From the NCBI RefSeq assembly GCF_001651805.1, contig NZ_CP015839.1, positions 3,596,001-3,660,000 on the forward strand: DNA of 64,000 bases. The letters run 5' to 3'. The translations under genes and the position numbers were made by a program. Of this stretch, positions 25,422 to 33,933 are shown piece after piece. The notes beneath the pieces are model-generated. The model ran no database searches, was not told the origin of the DNA, and saw only the letters and a program-made list of their open reading frames with translations. Source of the stretch: Marinobacterium aestuarii. Lineage in GTDB: Bacteria > Pseudomonadota > Gammaproteobacteria > Pseudomonadales > Balneatricaceae. Positions within the stretch are counted from its first letter, which is position 1. Every line of letters begins with the position of its first letter.

Positions 25422-26594
25422 ATGTTGAACGGCGAAAAGAAAATTGCACGGCCGCTGCGCTGGGGCATGGTGGGTGGTGGCCGTACCGGCCAGGTAGGCT
25501 ACAAGCACCGCACCGGTGCCCTGCGAGACGGCACCTACCAATTGCTCGCCGGCGCCTTCGATCTGGATGCAGACCGCGGCCGTGATTTCGGTACCAACCT
25601 GGGTGTGGCCGAGGATCGCTGCTACGCGACCTACCAGGACTTCATTGCAGGCGAGACTGCACGGGAAGACGGCGTCGAAGTGGTGTCGATCGCAACGCCC
25701 AACTTCACCCACTTCGAGATCACCATGGCGTGCCTGAAGGCGGGCCTGCATGTAATCTGCGAAAAACCGCTGTTCTTCAGCGTCGCCGAGTGCGACGCGG
25801 TGGCGAAGCTGGCCGCGGACAAGGGCCTGATCCTGGGCGTAACCTACGGTTTTACCGGCCACCCACTGGTGCACCAGATGGCCGCCATGGTCAAAAAGGG
25901 CATGCTGGGCGACATCCGTATCGTCGATATGCAATATACCCACGGCTTCAATTCGGGCGACGATGTGGGGGCGGGCGAGGCGGTGAAATGGCGCACCAAC
26001 CCCGAAACGGCCGGCCCGACCTTTGTGCTGGGCGATATCGGCACGCACCTCTACTACCTCAGCGAGGTGGTGCTGCCCCATATGAAGATCGAAAAACTGC
26101 TCTGCGACCGCAAGGCCTTCATTGCCACCCGCGCCCCGCTCGAAGACCATGCCACCGTGCTGACCCACTACGATAACGGCGCCCGCGGCCGCCTCTGGGC
26201 GTCGTCGGTGAACGCGGGCAACATGGGTTCCCAGCGTTACCGCTTCGTCGGCTCCAAGGCTTCCCTCGAATGGTCCGATGCCCACCCCGACCAGCTGATT
26301 TACGAAGTACAGGGGGAACCGAACCGCACCCTGCACCACGGCATGCCCTACCTTGAGGACGAAAGCCTCGCGGCCGACCGCATGGGCGCGCTGCACACCG
26401 AAGGCCTCGGTGACAGCTGGGCCAACATCTATCTGTGGATTGCCCAGGCCATCGACGCCAGGATGCGCGGCGACGAAGCCTTCCTGCAAACACACCATTA
26501 CCCAGGCATTGAAGCCGGCACCGAAGGCGTGCGCTGGCTCGAGAACTGCGTGCGTTCGGCTGACGCAGGGGCGGCATGGGTCGAGTACAACTAA
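25422..26594 (+). CDS. Gfo/Idh/MocA oxidoreductase (right arm)
   Basis: Sugar or cyclitol dehydrogenase, 390 residues, longer than the left-arm enzyme. Rossmann motif GMVGGGRTGQVGYKH starts near residue 15, ICEKPLFFSVAECDAV is the family signature, and VLGDIGTHLYYL holds the catalytic-region His. It belongs to the longer MocA-like group with YTHGFNSGDD and a C-terminal TEGVRWLENCVRSA. It heads a rightward set with the isomerase and binding protein and is controlled by the four operators upstream; AAGAGG lies before its ATG. Confidence 0.88.
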   Translation: MLNGEKKIARPLRWGMVGGGRTGQVGYKHRTGALRDGTYQLLAGAFDLDADRGRDFGTNLGVAEDRCYATYQDFIAGETAREDGVEVVSIATPNFTHFEITMACLKAGLHVICEKPLFFSVAECDAVAKLAADKGLILGVTYGFTGHPLVHQMAAMVKKGMLGDIRIVDMQYTHGFNSGDDVGAGEAVKWRTNPETAGPTFVLGDIGTHLYYLSEVVLPHMKIEKLLCDRKAFIATRAPLEDHATVLTHYDNGARGRLWASSVNAGNMGSQRYRFVGSKASLEWSDAHPDQLIYEVQGEPNRTLHHGMPYLEDESLAADRMGALHTEGLGDSWANIYLWIAQAIDARMRGDEAFLQTHHYPGIEAGTEGVRWLENCVRSADAGAAWVEYN

Positions 26595-26647
26595 GCACTC
26601 AGTCAGCCGCGCACCCATAACAATCGATAACAAGAGAGCGACCCAGT

Positions 26648-27589
26648 ATGAAACTTTCCATCTGTACCGATGTAATGGCCGACCTGTCTTTCACAGACAT
26701 GCTCGACAAATGTGTAGCGCTGGGCGTTGAAGGCCTGGAGATGACCGGGGGCGGCTGGTCCGCAGGACCGCATTTTCGTGCCGATGAACTGCTGGCCGAC
26801 CGGGGCCTGCTGAAGAAAAAACTGAATGAAATCGAAGCCCGCGGCCTCGAGATCGCGGCGCTGAACTGTTCGGCCAATCCCCTCGATCCAGGCCCCATGG
26901 GCGAACGTCACCTCAGGGAAATGGAGCAGACCGTCCGCCTGGCCGGCGAAATCGGCGTCAAGAAGATCGTGACCATGTCCGGACTTCCGGCCGCAGCGCC
27001 GGGTGACAGCGTGCCAAACTGGCTCGTCTACACCAAGAGCTGGCCCAACGAGATGCCGGAACGTGACCGCTATCAGTGGGAAGACTGCGCCTTCCCGCTC
27101 TGGCAGCGCCTGGTGAAGCTCGCCAACGAGGCCGGTGTCGAGAAATACGCGCTGGAGAACTTCTCGGCCATGCTGGTGTGGAACCCCGAGACCCTGTTCC
27201 GCCTGCGCGATGAAGTGGGGCCCAAGGTCGGCATGAACCTGGATCCGTCTCACCTGTTCTGGAAGGGCGCCTGCCCCATCGCCGGGGCCCGGGCGCTGGG
27301 CGAGGCTATCCACCATGTGCATGGCAAGGACACCCGCATCGAGCGCGGCCTGGCCGAGGTCAATGGTCTGCTGGAGCTCAAGGGTGTTGATGACGTCGCC
27401 AACCGCGCCTGGAATTACGTCGCCGTCGGCGCCGGTCACGACCTGCAGTGGTGGAAGGAGTTTTTCTCCGTCGTACGCATGGTGGGCTATAACGACTGGG
27501 TCAGCCTCGAAATGGAAGACTTCACCATGTCGACCGAGGCGGGTATCCAGTCGTCAATCGATGCCCTGAAGCAGACCATCAGCCGATAA
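26648..27589 (+). CDS. Sugar phosphate isomerase/epimerase (right copy)
   Basis: A TIM-barrel isomerase/epimerase of 313 residues that is almost the same protein as the left copy at 20378. Differences noted by eye: G11A, A to P and A to E in the 80-105 stretch, I to V, Q to V and S to T towards the end. The metal-site segments GMNLDPSHLFW and HHVHGKDT are unchanged. The flanking DNA on each side does not match the left copy, so the homogenised tract is the gene itself. It is cotranscribed with the dehydrogenase (53-base gap). Confidence 0.88.
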   Translation: MKLSICTDVMADLSFTDMLDKCVALGVEGLEMTGGGWSAGPHFRADELLADRGLLKKKLNEIEARGLEIAALNCSANPLDPGPMGERHLREMEQTVRLAGEIGVKKIVTMSGLPAAAPGDSVPNWLVYTKSWPNEMPERDRYQWEDCAFPLWQRLVKLANEAGVEKYALENFSAMLVWNPETLFRLRDEVGPKVGMNLDPSHLFWKGACPIAGARALGEAIHHVHGKDTRIERGLAEVNGLLELKGVDDVANRAWNYVAVGAGHDLQWWKEFFSVVRMVGYNDWVSLEMEDFTMSTEAGIQSSIDALKQTISR

Positions 27590-27601
27590 CACAGTTGCAG
27601 G

Positions 27602-27634
27602 ATGACCGGCAGGTTTAGACCTCTCGCCGGTCAT
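27602..27634 (+). other. Intercistronic hairpin, right arm
   Basis: ATGACCGGC and GCCGGTCAT form a perfect 9-bp stem with a 15-base loop between the isomerase and the binding-protein gene. It has the same position as the left-arm hairpin but a different sequence, so the placement is probably functional. Confidence 0.6.
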
Positions 27635-27701
27635 ACCAAGACAAAAAAGGCAGCTGCCTCTGTGCCTAAAGCACCCCAATGACTACAAGGAAAACAATAA
27701 A

Positions 27702-28634
27702 ATGAAAAAATTCACCCTCGCAACCCTCGGTGCCTGCATGCTTGCGGGCTCTGTTGCCGCGGCCGAACTGAATATCGGCGTCGCAATGTCGACCTTCGAT
27801 GACAACTTCCTGACGGTGCTGCGTACCGGCATGGAACAGCATGCCAAGGACGCCGACGTTTCCCTGCAGATCGAAGACGGCAAGAACGAGGTCGGCACCC
27901 AGCTGAACCAGATTCAGAACTTCATCGCCTCCGGTGTGGATGCCATTATCGTCAACCCGGTGGATACCGATGCAACCGTGGCGATGAGCGATGATGCCGC
28001 CGCCGCCGGTATTCCGCTGGTATACGTCAACCGCCAGCCGATCAACGTCGACATGCTGCCCGATAACCAGGCCTTTATTGCCTCCAACGAAGTCGACTCC
28101 GGCACCCTGCAAACCCAGGAGGTTTGCCGTCTGCTCGGCGGCAAGGGCAAAGTCCTGGTACTGATGGGAGCACTCACCGATCAGGCCGGTATTCAGCGCA
28201 CCAAGGACATCCATGACGTCATCGCCACCCCCGAGTGCTCCGGCATGGAAGTCGTGGCGGAAGAAACCGCCGAGTGGCAGCGCACCAAGGGCAACAACAT
28301 CATGACCAACTGGCTGTCATCCGGTGTCGAGTTTGATGCGGTGATTGCCAACAATGATGAAATGGCCATAGGCGCCATCCAGGCGATGAAAGCGGTCGGC
28401 ACCGATATGGACAGGGTTGTGGTGGCCGGTATTGACGCCACCCAGGATGCCCTGCAGGCCATGAAAGCCGGGGATCTGGACGTCACCGTCTTCCAGGATG
28501 CCGCCGGTCAGGGCAGTGGCGCCATTGATGCGGCCATCAAGCTGGCCCGCAATGAGGACGTCGACCAGAAAGTCTGGGTGCCCTTCAAGCTGGTGACCCC
28601 CGCCAATATGGCTGAATACCTGAAACTAAACTGA
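27702..28634 (+). CDS. Sugar ABC transporter periplasmic binding protein (right arm)
   Basis: Second ribose-type binding protein, 310 residues, signal peptide MKKFTLATLGACMLAGSVAA, then ELNIGVAMSTFDDNFL. Motifs QNFIASGVDAIIV, IPLVYVNRQPINVDML and VIANNDEMAIGAIQAM parallel the left-arm protein, which it matches at roughly two-thirds of positions. Signal peptide and surface regions differ most, which fits paralogues tuned to related ligands. As in the left arm, no ATPase or permease gene follows; the terminator-like hairpin at 28661 closes the unit. Confidence 0.9.
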   Translation: MKKFTLATLGACMLAGSVAAAELNIGVAMSTFDDNFLTVLRTGMEQHAKDADVSLQIEDGKNEVGTQLNQIQNFIASGVDAIIVNPVDTDATVAMSDDAAAAGIPLVYVNRQPINVDMLPDNQAFIASNEVDSGTLQTQEVCRLLGGKGKVLVLMGALTDQAGIQRTKDIHDVIATPECSGMEVVAEETAEWQRTKGNNIMTNWLSSGVEFDAVIANNDEMAIGAIQAMKAVGTDMDRVVVAGIDATQDALQAMKAGDLDVTVFQDAAGQGSGAIDAAIKLARNEDVDQKVWVPFKLVTPANMAEYLKLN

Positions 28635-28660
28635 TCTTCGGCTAGCTGTCCGCACTGCCC

Positions 28661-28694
28661 GCCCGCTACAGAGTATGTACACACTGTAGCGGGC
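28661..28694 (+). terminator. Terminator-like hairpin of the right sugar module
   Basis: Perfect 11-bp arms GCCCGCTACAG and CTGTAGCGGGC around a 12-base loop, 27 bases after the binding-protein stop. There is no clear T-tract, so termination efficiency is uncertain. Confidence 0.65.
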
Positions 28695-29524
28695 CACATT
28701 ACCCAGCCATGTCATATTTTAATGTCCCAGCCTTCCCACAGCCCTTTACTTCAGTTACCCGGTCTGTCTTTTTTCTTGAATCGGCTCGACCTAATCAACG
28801 CTGTCTCTATTTAGCTACGAACCCAGAGGTAATCTTGTACCTGAAGACTCCTGCGCGCTGAGAAACAATCTAAAAATGGAAAATTCAGACGTTTTCTTTC
28901 GTACCCAAAACCACAACAGATGCCGATACCTTGCTCGCTCGCGCCTCGACGTTAATGACACTCAGCCTGCAAAGTGTCGTACCGGCCAATATTTAATCGA
29001 AGACAAAACTCATCTAAACCATCGTAGCGCCACTAACAAGCCCGCCTGATAGAATAATTTTACCCATAAAAAACAAATACTTGAAAAACAAGCATGATTA
29101 TACCTCTTTACCAAAGCATCCAAAGACTGAATGATTTTCATGAATTTATCTAATTTTAATTCAACATCAGGCACTGCGTTCAATAATGACAAAACCCATT
29201 TAAAACAGCTGTTTAAATCATTATTAACACAAGAAACTTCACCTATAGATGATTTTTATTGAACTTTTATAATCAAGCCGTTGCTTCTCCCAGCAATGGG
29301 GGGATTTGCTCTATATTTTGCAACTATACTTGCCTCATTATTCAAATGAACGAAGGTCACGGAGGCAGGGATGGATCCCGTTCGTCAGCCCCTATTCTGC
29401 AATTTCTTCAAATACCTGTGCGCCGGTTTAGCACCGGCGAGAGCATCCCCTGCCCGGCTGAGCTCCCATCGCCGTGCAACCTGTCCCTGTGCTGCGCTAC
29501 CCGTATCAACACGGAGTTTTTGAC
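28695..29524. other. AT-rich gene-free stretch
   Basis: About 830 bases without a convincing gene on either strand. It is clearly richer in A+T than the flanks, and the short open frames in it look random. It has a near-palindrome around AAACAGCTGTTT (about 29205) and a small hairpin with arms CGCCGGT and ACCGGCG (29421-29439). The last part presumably holds the promoter of the cytochrome gene. Confidence 0.5.
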
Positions 29525-32029
29525 ATGAAGTCGATCAGAACCCCCTTTGTTTTAGGCATGCTGGCACTGCTGGTATCGTCCTGTTCAACCCAGCAAAGCC
29601 TCTGCGGCGAAGGCGCCGGCAAGGTGCGGGACGAGGCACTCTGTGTCGGCCGCTCGGCCGACTCCCTGCAGGGTGCGACGGAAGACTACTACGCCGACAT
29701 GGATTACGGCATCAGCAAGGATCCGGTGGAAATCGCCCGCCGGCTCGACCCCTATGTACCCGGCATTTCGCCTGAGGAAGCCCGACAGGCCATTGTGCGC
29801 GGGCGCAACAACTGGGTGGTCTGGACGGCAGGCAACGATGCCCTCTGGAACAAGATATCCAACATCAGCGTCGGCAATCTGGATTTTCTCAAGACCGTAT
29901 CGAACCACCCCAGCCTCAAGTTCAGCCGCGACAACCGCTGGCAGTACCTGGGCGTGGTGAACGAGCCCTGCTACATCAAGGGCGATGCGCCACGCCAGGA
30001 TCGCTACGGCCTCTGGCTCGATAGGCGCGACCCATCCTGTGGCCCCGACCCGTTTGAAAACGAAGACAGGTACCCCGGTGTCAAGATTGGTGCCCGCGGC
30101 GACAATATCCCGGCCGGCTCCTACTATGGCTACGGCACCGGCATTGTCGGCCTGCGCCTCTTCCCCAACCCCGACTTCGACGCCCAGGCCGAGGCCAAAT
30201 GGGATCCGGAGCGTTACTACAATGACCGCAGCTACTATGCCAGCAAGGATCTGGTGAAACCCTATCGCGTCGGCATGTCCTGCGGCTTCTGCCATGTGGG
30301 CCCCAACCCCTCCAACCCGCCGGCGGACCCGGAACATCCGAAGTGGGAGAACCTCAACTCCAACCCCGGCGCACAGTATTTCTGGGTTGACCGCATTTTC
30401 ATGTGGGACGCAGACCCCAGCAGCTTCGCCTATCAGCTGTTCCACACCTCCCGCCCCGGCGCCCTGGATACCTCGCTGATTTCCTCCGACTACATCAACA
30501 ACCCGCGCACCATGAACGCCATCTACAACCTGGGCGCACGCATGGATGTGGCCAGCCGCTACGGCCATGAAGAGCTCGCCGGCGGTGGTCTCAACAACCG
30601 CCAGTTCAACGACCTGGCGGTTGTGCCAGCCTCCAGCCCGCTGCAACAGTTTTACCAGGCGCCGGACCAGGTACTGACACCCCGGGTGCTCAAGGACGGG
30701 GCCGACTCGGTGGGGGCGCTGGGTGCCCTGAACCGGGTCTATATCAATATCGGCCTCTTCAGTGAAGAGTGGCTGCAGCACTTCCGTGCCCTACTGGGCG
30801 GCAAGAAAATCACCCCGTTCGAGATCGAGGTGGCCCGCAAGAACTCCAGCTACTGGAACGCCAACGAAGCCCAGACGCCTGATGTAGCGCTGTTCTTCCT
30901 CGCCTCGGCCCAGCCCGATTACCTGGCCAATGCCCCCGGTGGCGCGGACCATATGAGCCAGGATGCGAATCAGCTGGAGCGAGGTAAAACCGTGTTTGCC
31001 GATACCTGTGCCCGCTGTCACTCCAGCAAGCTGCCGGAGAAAACCGCCGAGTTCTTCCCTGACAAGGGCTGTGTCAGCGGCAACTACCTGCAGTGCTGGA
31101 GCCGCTACTGGACCTGGACCCAGAGCATGGAGTTCAAGTCTCTGATGCGCCCCATCGTCCAGTCCGACGACTTCCTGGACAACAACTTCCTCTCCAGCGA
31201 AATGCGCGTACCGGTCACGCAGCTGGAAACCAACGCCTGCAGCCCGCTGGCCACCAACGGCCTGGACGGCAACATCTGGGACAACTTCACCTCCGAGTCC
31301 TACAAGGGTCTGCCGGCCGTCGGCACCCTGCGGGTACAGCACCCCTACAGCGGCGAGGTGCGCGACTATGTGATGCCAGACGGTGGTCGCGGCTACACCC
31401 GCCCCGCCTCCCTGGTCAGTGCCTGGTCCAGTGCACCCTTCCTGCTTAACAACAGCCTGGGCGAGTTCAAGTGGTCAGGATCGGTGGAAGACCGCATGGC
31501 CTCCTTTGACGATGCCATCGAGAAGCTGCTGTGGCCGGAAAAACGTGAAGGCGACTTCAGCGTTGTCACCCGCTCCGGCAAGACCCACCCCGGGATGATC
31601 GACAGAACGCCGGCCTCCAGTTACCTGCGAGTAGACACCGGCTACCTGCCGGACTTCCTGCAGACCCTGCAGGGCCCGCTGAGCCGCTGGCTGCCCTGGC
31701 TGTTTGGTGAAGCCGGCGTAGAGATAGGGCCCATCCCGGCCGGCACGCCCATCAACCTGCTGTCCAATATCGACATGGAGGAGCGCAGCAAGGTTCTCAA
31801 AATTCTGCTCAAGGCCAAGAGGGACCTCAAGGCTCTGCCGGAAAACGCCACAGACGCAGATGCCCGCCGCGTCTTTGCCAACCTGGTTGATCCGCTGCTG
31901 GACGTCAGCAAGTGCCCGGATTACGTCGTCAACAAGGGCCACTACTTCGGCACCGACTACCTGGTGGATGAGCAGGGTCTCGATGACAGCGACAAACAGG
32001 CTCTGATCGCCTTTTTGAAAACCTTCTGA
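29525..32029 (+). CDS. Large di-haem cytochrome c lipoprotein
   Basis: An 834-residue exported electron carrier or oxidoreductase subunit. The N-terminus is a lipoprotein signal with lipobox VSSC near residue 20, so it is probably anchored by lipid outside the inner membrane. Two c-type haem motifs, CGFCH (about residue 255) and CARCH (about residue 495), are far apart, recalling the spacing in MauG/RoxA-like di-haem proteins, but I cannot place it in a named family. Downstream neighbours are a GMC flavoprotein 17 bases away and a patatin. Supposition: it accepts electrons from the flavoprotein. The start at 29525 is preferred over 29474 because it begins the signal. Confidence 0.85.
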   Translation: MKSIRTPFVLGMLALLVSSCSTQQSLCGEGAGKVRDEALCVGRSADSLQGATEDYYADMDYGISKDPVEIARRLDPYVPGISPEEARQAIVRGRNNWVVWTAGNDALWNKISNISVGNLDFLKTVSNHPSLKFSRDNRWQYLGVVNEPCYIKGDAPRQDRYGLWLDRRDPSCGPDPFENEDRYPGVKIGARGDNIPAGSYYGYGTGIVGLRLFPNPDFDAQAEAKWDPERYYNDRSYYASKDLVKPYRVGMSCGFCHVGPNPSNPPADPEHPKWENLNSNPGAQYFWVDRIFMWDADPSSFAYQLFHTSRPGALDTSLISSDYINNPRTMNAIYNLGARMDVASRYGHEELAGGGLNNRQFNDLAVVPASSPLQQFYQAPDQVLTPRVLKDGADSVGALGALNRVYINIGLFSEEWLQHFRALLGGKKITPFEIEVARKNSSYWNANEAQTPDVALFFLASAQPDYLANAPGGADHMSQDANQLERGKTVFADTCARCHSSKLPEKTAEFFPDKGCVSGNYLQCWSRYWTWTQSMEFKSLMRPIVQSDDFLDNNFLSSEMRVPVTQLETNACSPLATNGLDGNIWDNFTSESYKGLPAVGTLRVQHPYSGEVRDYVMPDGGRGYTRPASLVSAWSSAPFLLNNSLGEFKWSGSVEDRMASFDDAIEKLLWPEKREGDFSVVTRSGKTHPGMIDRTPASSYLRVDTGYLPDFLQTLQGPLSRWLPWLFGEAGVEIGPIPAGTPINLLSNIDMEERSKVLKILLKAKRDLKALPENATDADARRVFANLVDPLLDVSKCPDYVVNKGHYFGTDYLVDEQGLDDSDKQALIAFLKTF

Positions 32030-32046
32030 TCCCGGAGTGGCGAACC

Positions 32047-33912
32047 ATGAGCACTGAATATGACTATATAGTGGTGGGGTCCGGTGCCGGTGGCGGCACC
32101 GTCGCCGCCCGGCTGGCGGAAAATGGCTGCACTGTGCTGGTACTGGAAGCCGGCGGTGACCCACGTACCCTGAGTGGCGGCGACGCCCTGAGCGACGACA
32201 ACCGCCTGCCGGAGGACTACGACGTACCGGTATTTCACGCCATTGCCAGTGAAAATCGTGCCATGAAGTGGGACTTCTTCGTACGTCACTATGGCGATGA
32301 TGCCCAGCAGAAAAAGGACCCCAAATACACCGCCAACTACGAAGGCGAAGATGTCGATGGCGTACTTTACCCCCGCGCCGGTTGTCTTGGGGGCTGTACG
32401 ACCCACAACGCCATGATCACCGTCTGCCCCCACAATGACGACTGGGAACATATAGGCCGCATCACCGGCGACGATTCATGGAACGCCCGCAACATGCGGG
32501 GCTACTTCCAGACACTCGAAAACTGTCACCACCGCCCGGATCATCGCCTGTTAAGCCGCCTGTCCAATCCCAGCAAGCACGGCTGGAAGGGCTGGCTGCA
32601 CACCGAGAAAGCCATCCCCAAGAGCGCACTGGGCGATGGCGACCTGGTCAGAACCCTGGTCAGTTCGGTAGAAAGCGCTTTCTCGCAACTGTCCGAACCC
32701 TTCAAGCGCGGCGAATGGCTGCGCCAGGGCAGCGGCGACCCCAACGACTGGCGCCTGGTGAAGGACAATGCCATCGGGCTGCGCTATCCGCCGCTGGCGA
32801 CCAAAAACCACCAGCGCATGGGCGCGCGGGAGCGTCTGCTTGATGTGCAGCAGGCCCACCCCGACAAACTGCATATCGAACTGGATGCCCTGGCGACCCG
32901 CGTTCTGTTCGATGACGATAACCGCGCCATTGGTGTCGAATACCTCAAGGGTGCTCGCCTCTACCGGGCACATTGCCAGCCCCACGGCGAGAGCACCGAC
33001 AAGCGTCAGGCCTTCGCCAGCAAAGAGGTTATTCTGGCCGGTGGCGCCTTCAATACACCCCAGCTGCTGATGCTGTCCGGCATAGGCCCGCAGGACGAAC
33101 TGCAGCGCCACGGCATTGCCGTGCGGCACAATCTGCCTGGCGTCGGCCAGAACCTGCAGGATCGCTACGAGGTGGGTGTGGTCAATCGCATGAACTTCGA
33201 TCACTGGGAGGTACTCAAAGGCGCCAAATATGCCAAGGGCGACCCACAGTACAAGGAATGGGACAAGAAACGCTCAGGCGTCTATACCAGCAACGGTGCC
33301 GTGCTGGCGGTAATCAAGCGCTCCATGCCCCAGCGCCCGCTGCCAGACCTGTTCTGCTTTGCCCTGCTGGGGCTGTTCAAGGGCTATTTCCCCAGCTATT
33401 CAAAGCTGCTGGCCGAACACCTGAACTATCTGACCTGGGCCATCCTCAAGGCCCATACCAACAACACCGCAGGCAGCGTAACGCTGCGCTCCAGTGATCC
33501 CAGGGACAAGCCCCATATCAATTTTCGTTACTTCGACGAGGGCAACGACGCCAGTGGCGAAGACCTGGAATCCGTGGTCCAGGGCGTCAAGTTCATCCGC
33601 AGCCTCACCCAGCCGCTGAAGGACAAGGGGCTGATCGCCGCGGAGGAGCTGCCCGGTGACAGCGTTCAAACCGACGAAGAAATACGCGAATTCATCCGCA
33701 ACCAGGCCTGGGGCCACCACGCCTCCTGCACCTGCCCGATCGGCGCCGACGACGACCCCATGGCCGTGCTGGATAGCCAGTTCCGCGTGCGGGGTGTCAC
33801 TGGCTTGCGGGTGGTCGATGCATCGGTGTTTCCGCGCATTCCCGGCTTCTTTATCGTTACCGCAATCTACACCGCGGCAGAGAAGGCCGCCGATGTGATT
33901 CTGAGTCGCTAA
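32047..33912 (+). CDS. GMC-family FAD oxidoreductase
   Basis: Glucose-methanol-choline flavoprotein, 621 residues. The FAD motif VVGSGAGGGTVAARLAENG lies at residues 9-27; the GMC signature region LGGCTTHNAM is near residue 115, GGAFNTPQLLMLSGIG near 335, and the active-site His region WGHHASCTCPIG near 560, then VVDASVFPRIPGFF. No signal peptide is visible, so it acts in the cytoplasm or is exported by an unusual route, which complicates an electron transfer to the lipoprotein cytochrome. The substrate is unknown; it resembles the cellobiose/gluconate or alcohol-type GMC enzymes only in outline. Confidence 0.88.
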   Translation: MSTEYDYIVVGSGAGGGTVAARLAENGCTVLVLEAGGDPRTLSGGDALSDDNRLPEDYDVPVFHAIASENRAMKWDFFVRHYGDDAQQKKDPKYTANYEGEDVDGVLYPRAGCLGGCTTHNAMITVCPHNDDWEHIGRITGDDSWNARNMRGYFQTLENCHHRPDHRLLSRLSNPSKHGWKGWLHTEKAIPKSALGDGDLVRTLVSSVESAFSQLSEPFKRGEWLRQGSGDPNDWRLVKDNAIGLRYPPLATKNHQRMGARERLLDVQQAHPDKLHIELDALATRVLFDDDNRAIGVEYLKGARLYRAHCQPHGESTDKRQAFASKEVILAGGAFNTPQLLMLSGIGPQDELQRHGIAVRHNLPGVGQNLQDRYEVGVVNRMNFDHWEVLKGAKYAKGDPQYKEWDKKRSGVYTSNGAVLAVIKRSMPQRPLPDLFCFALLGLFKGYFPSYSKLLAEHLNYLTWAILKAHTNNTAGSVTLRSSDPRDKPHINFRYFDEGNDASGEDLESVVQGVKFIRSLTQPLKDKGLIAAEELPGDSVQTDEEIREFIRNQAWGHHASCTCPIGADDDPMAVLDSQFRVRGVTGLRVVDASVFPRIPGFFIVTAIYTAAEKAADVILSR

Positions 33913-33933
33913 AACCAGCGGGGACGCCTCTAG

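Noticed and set aside
29010-29192. 60-codon frame on the minus strand in the gene-free block
   Set aside because: Composition looks random and there is no context to support a gene.
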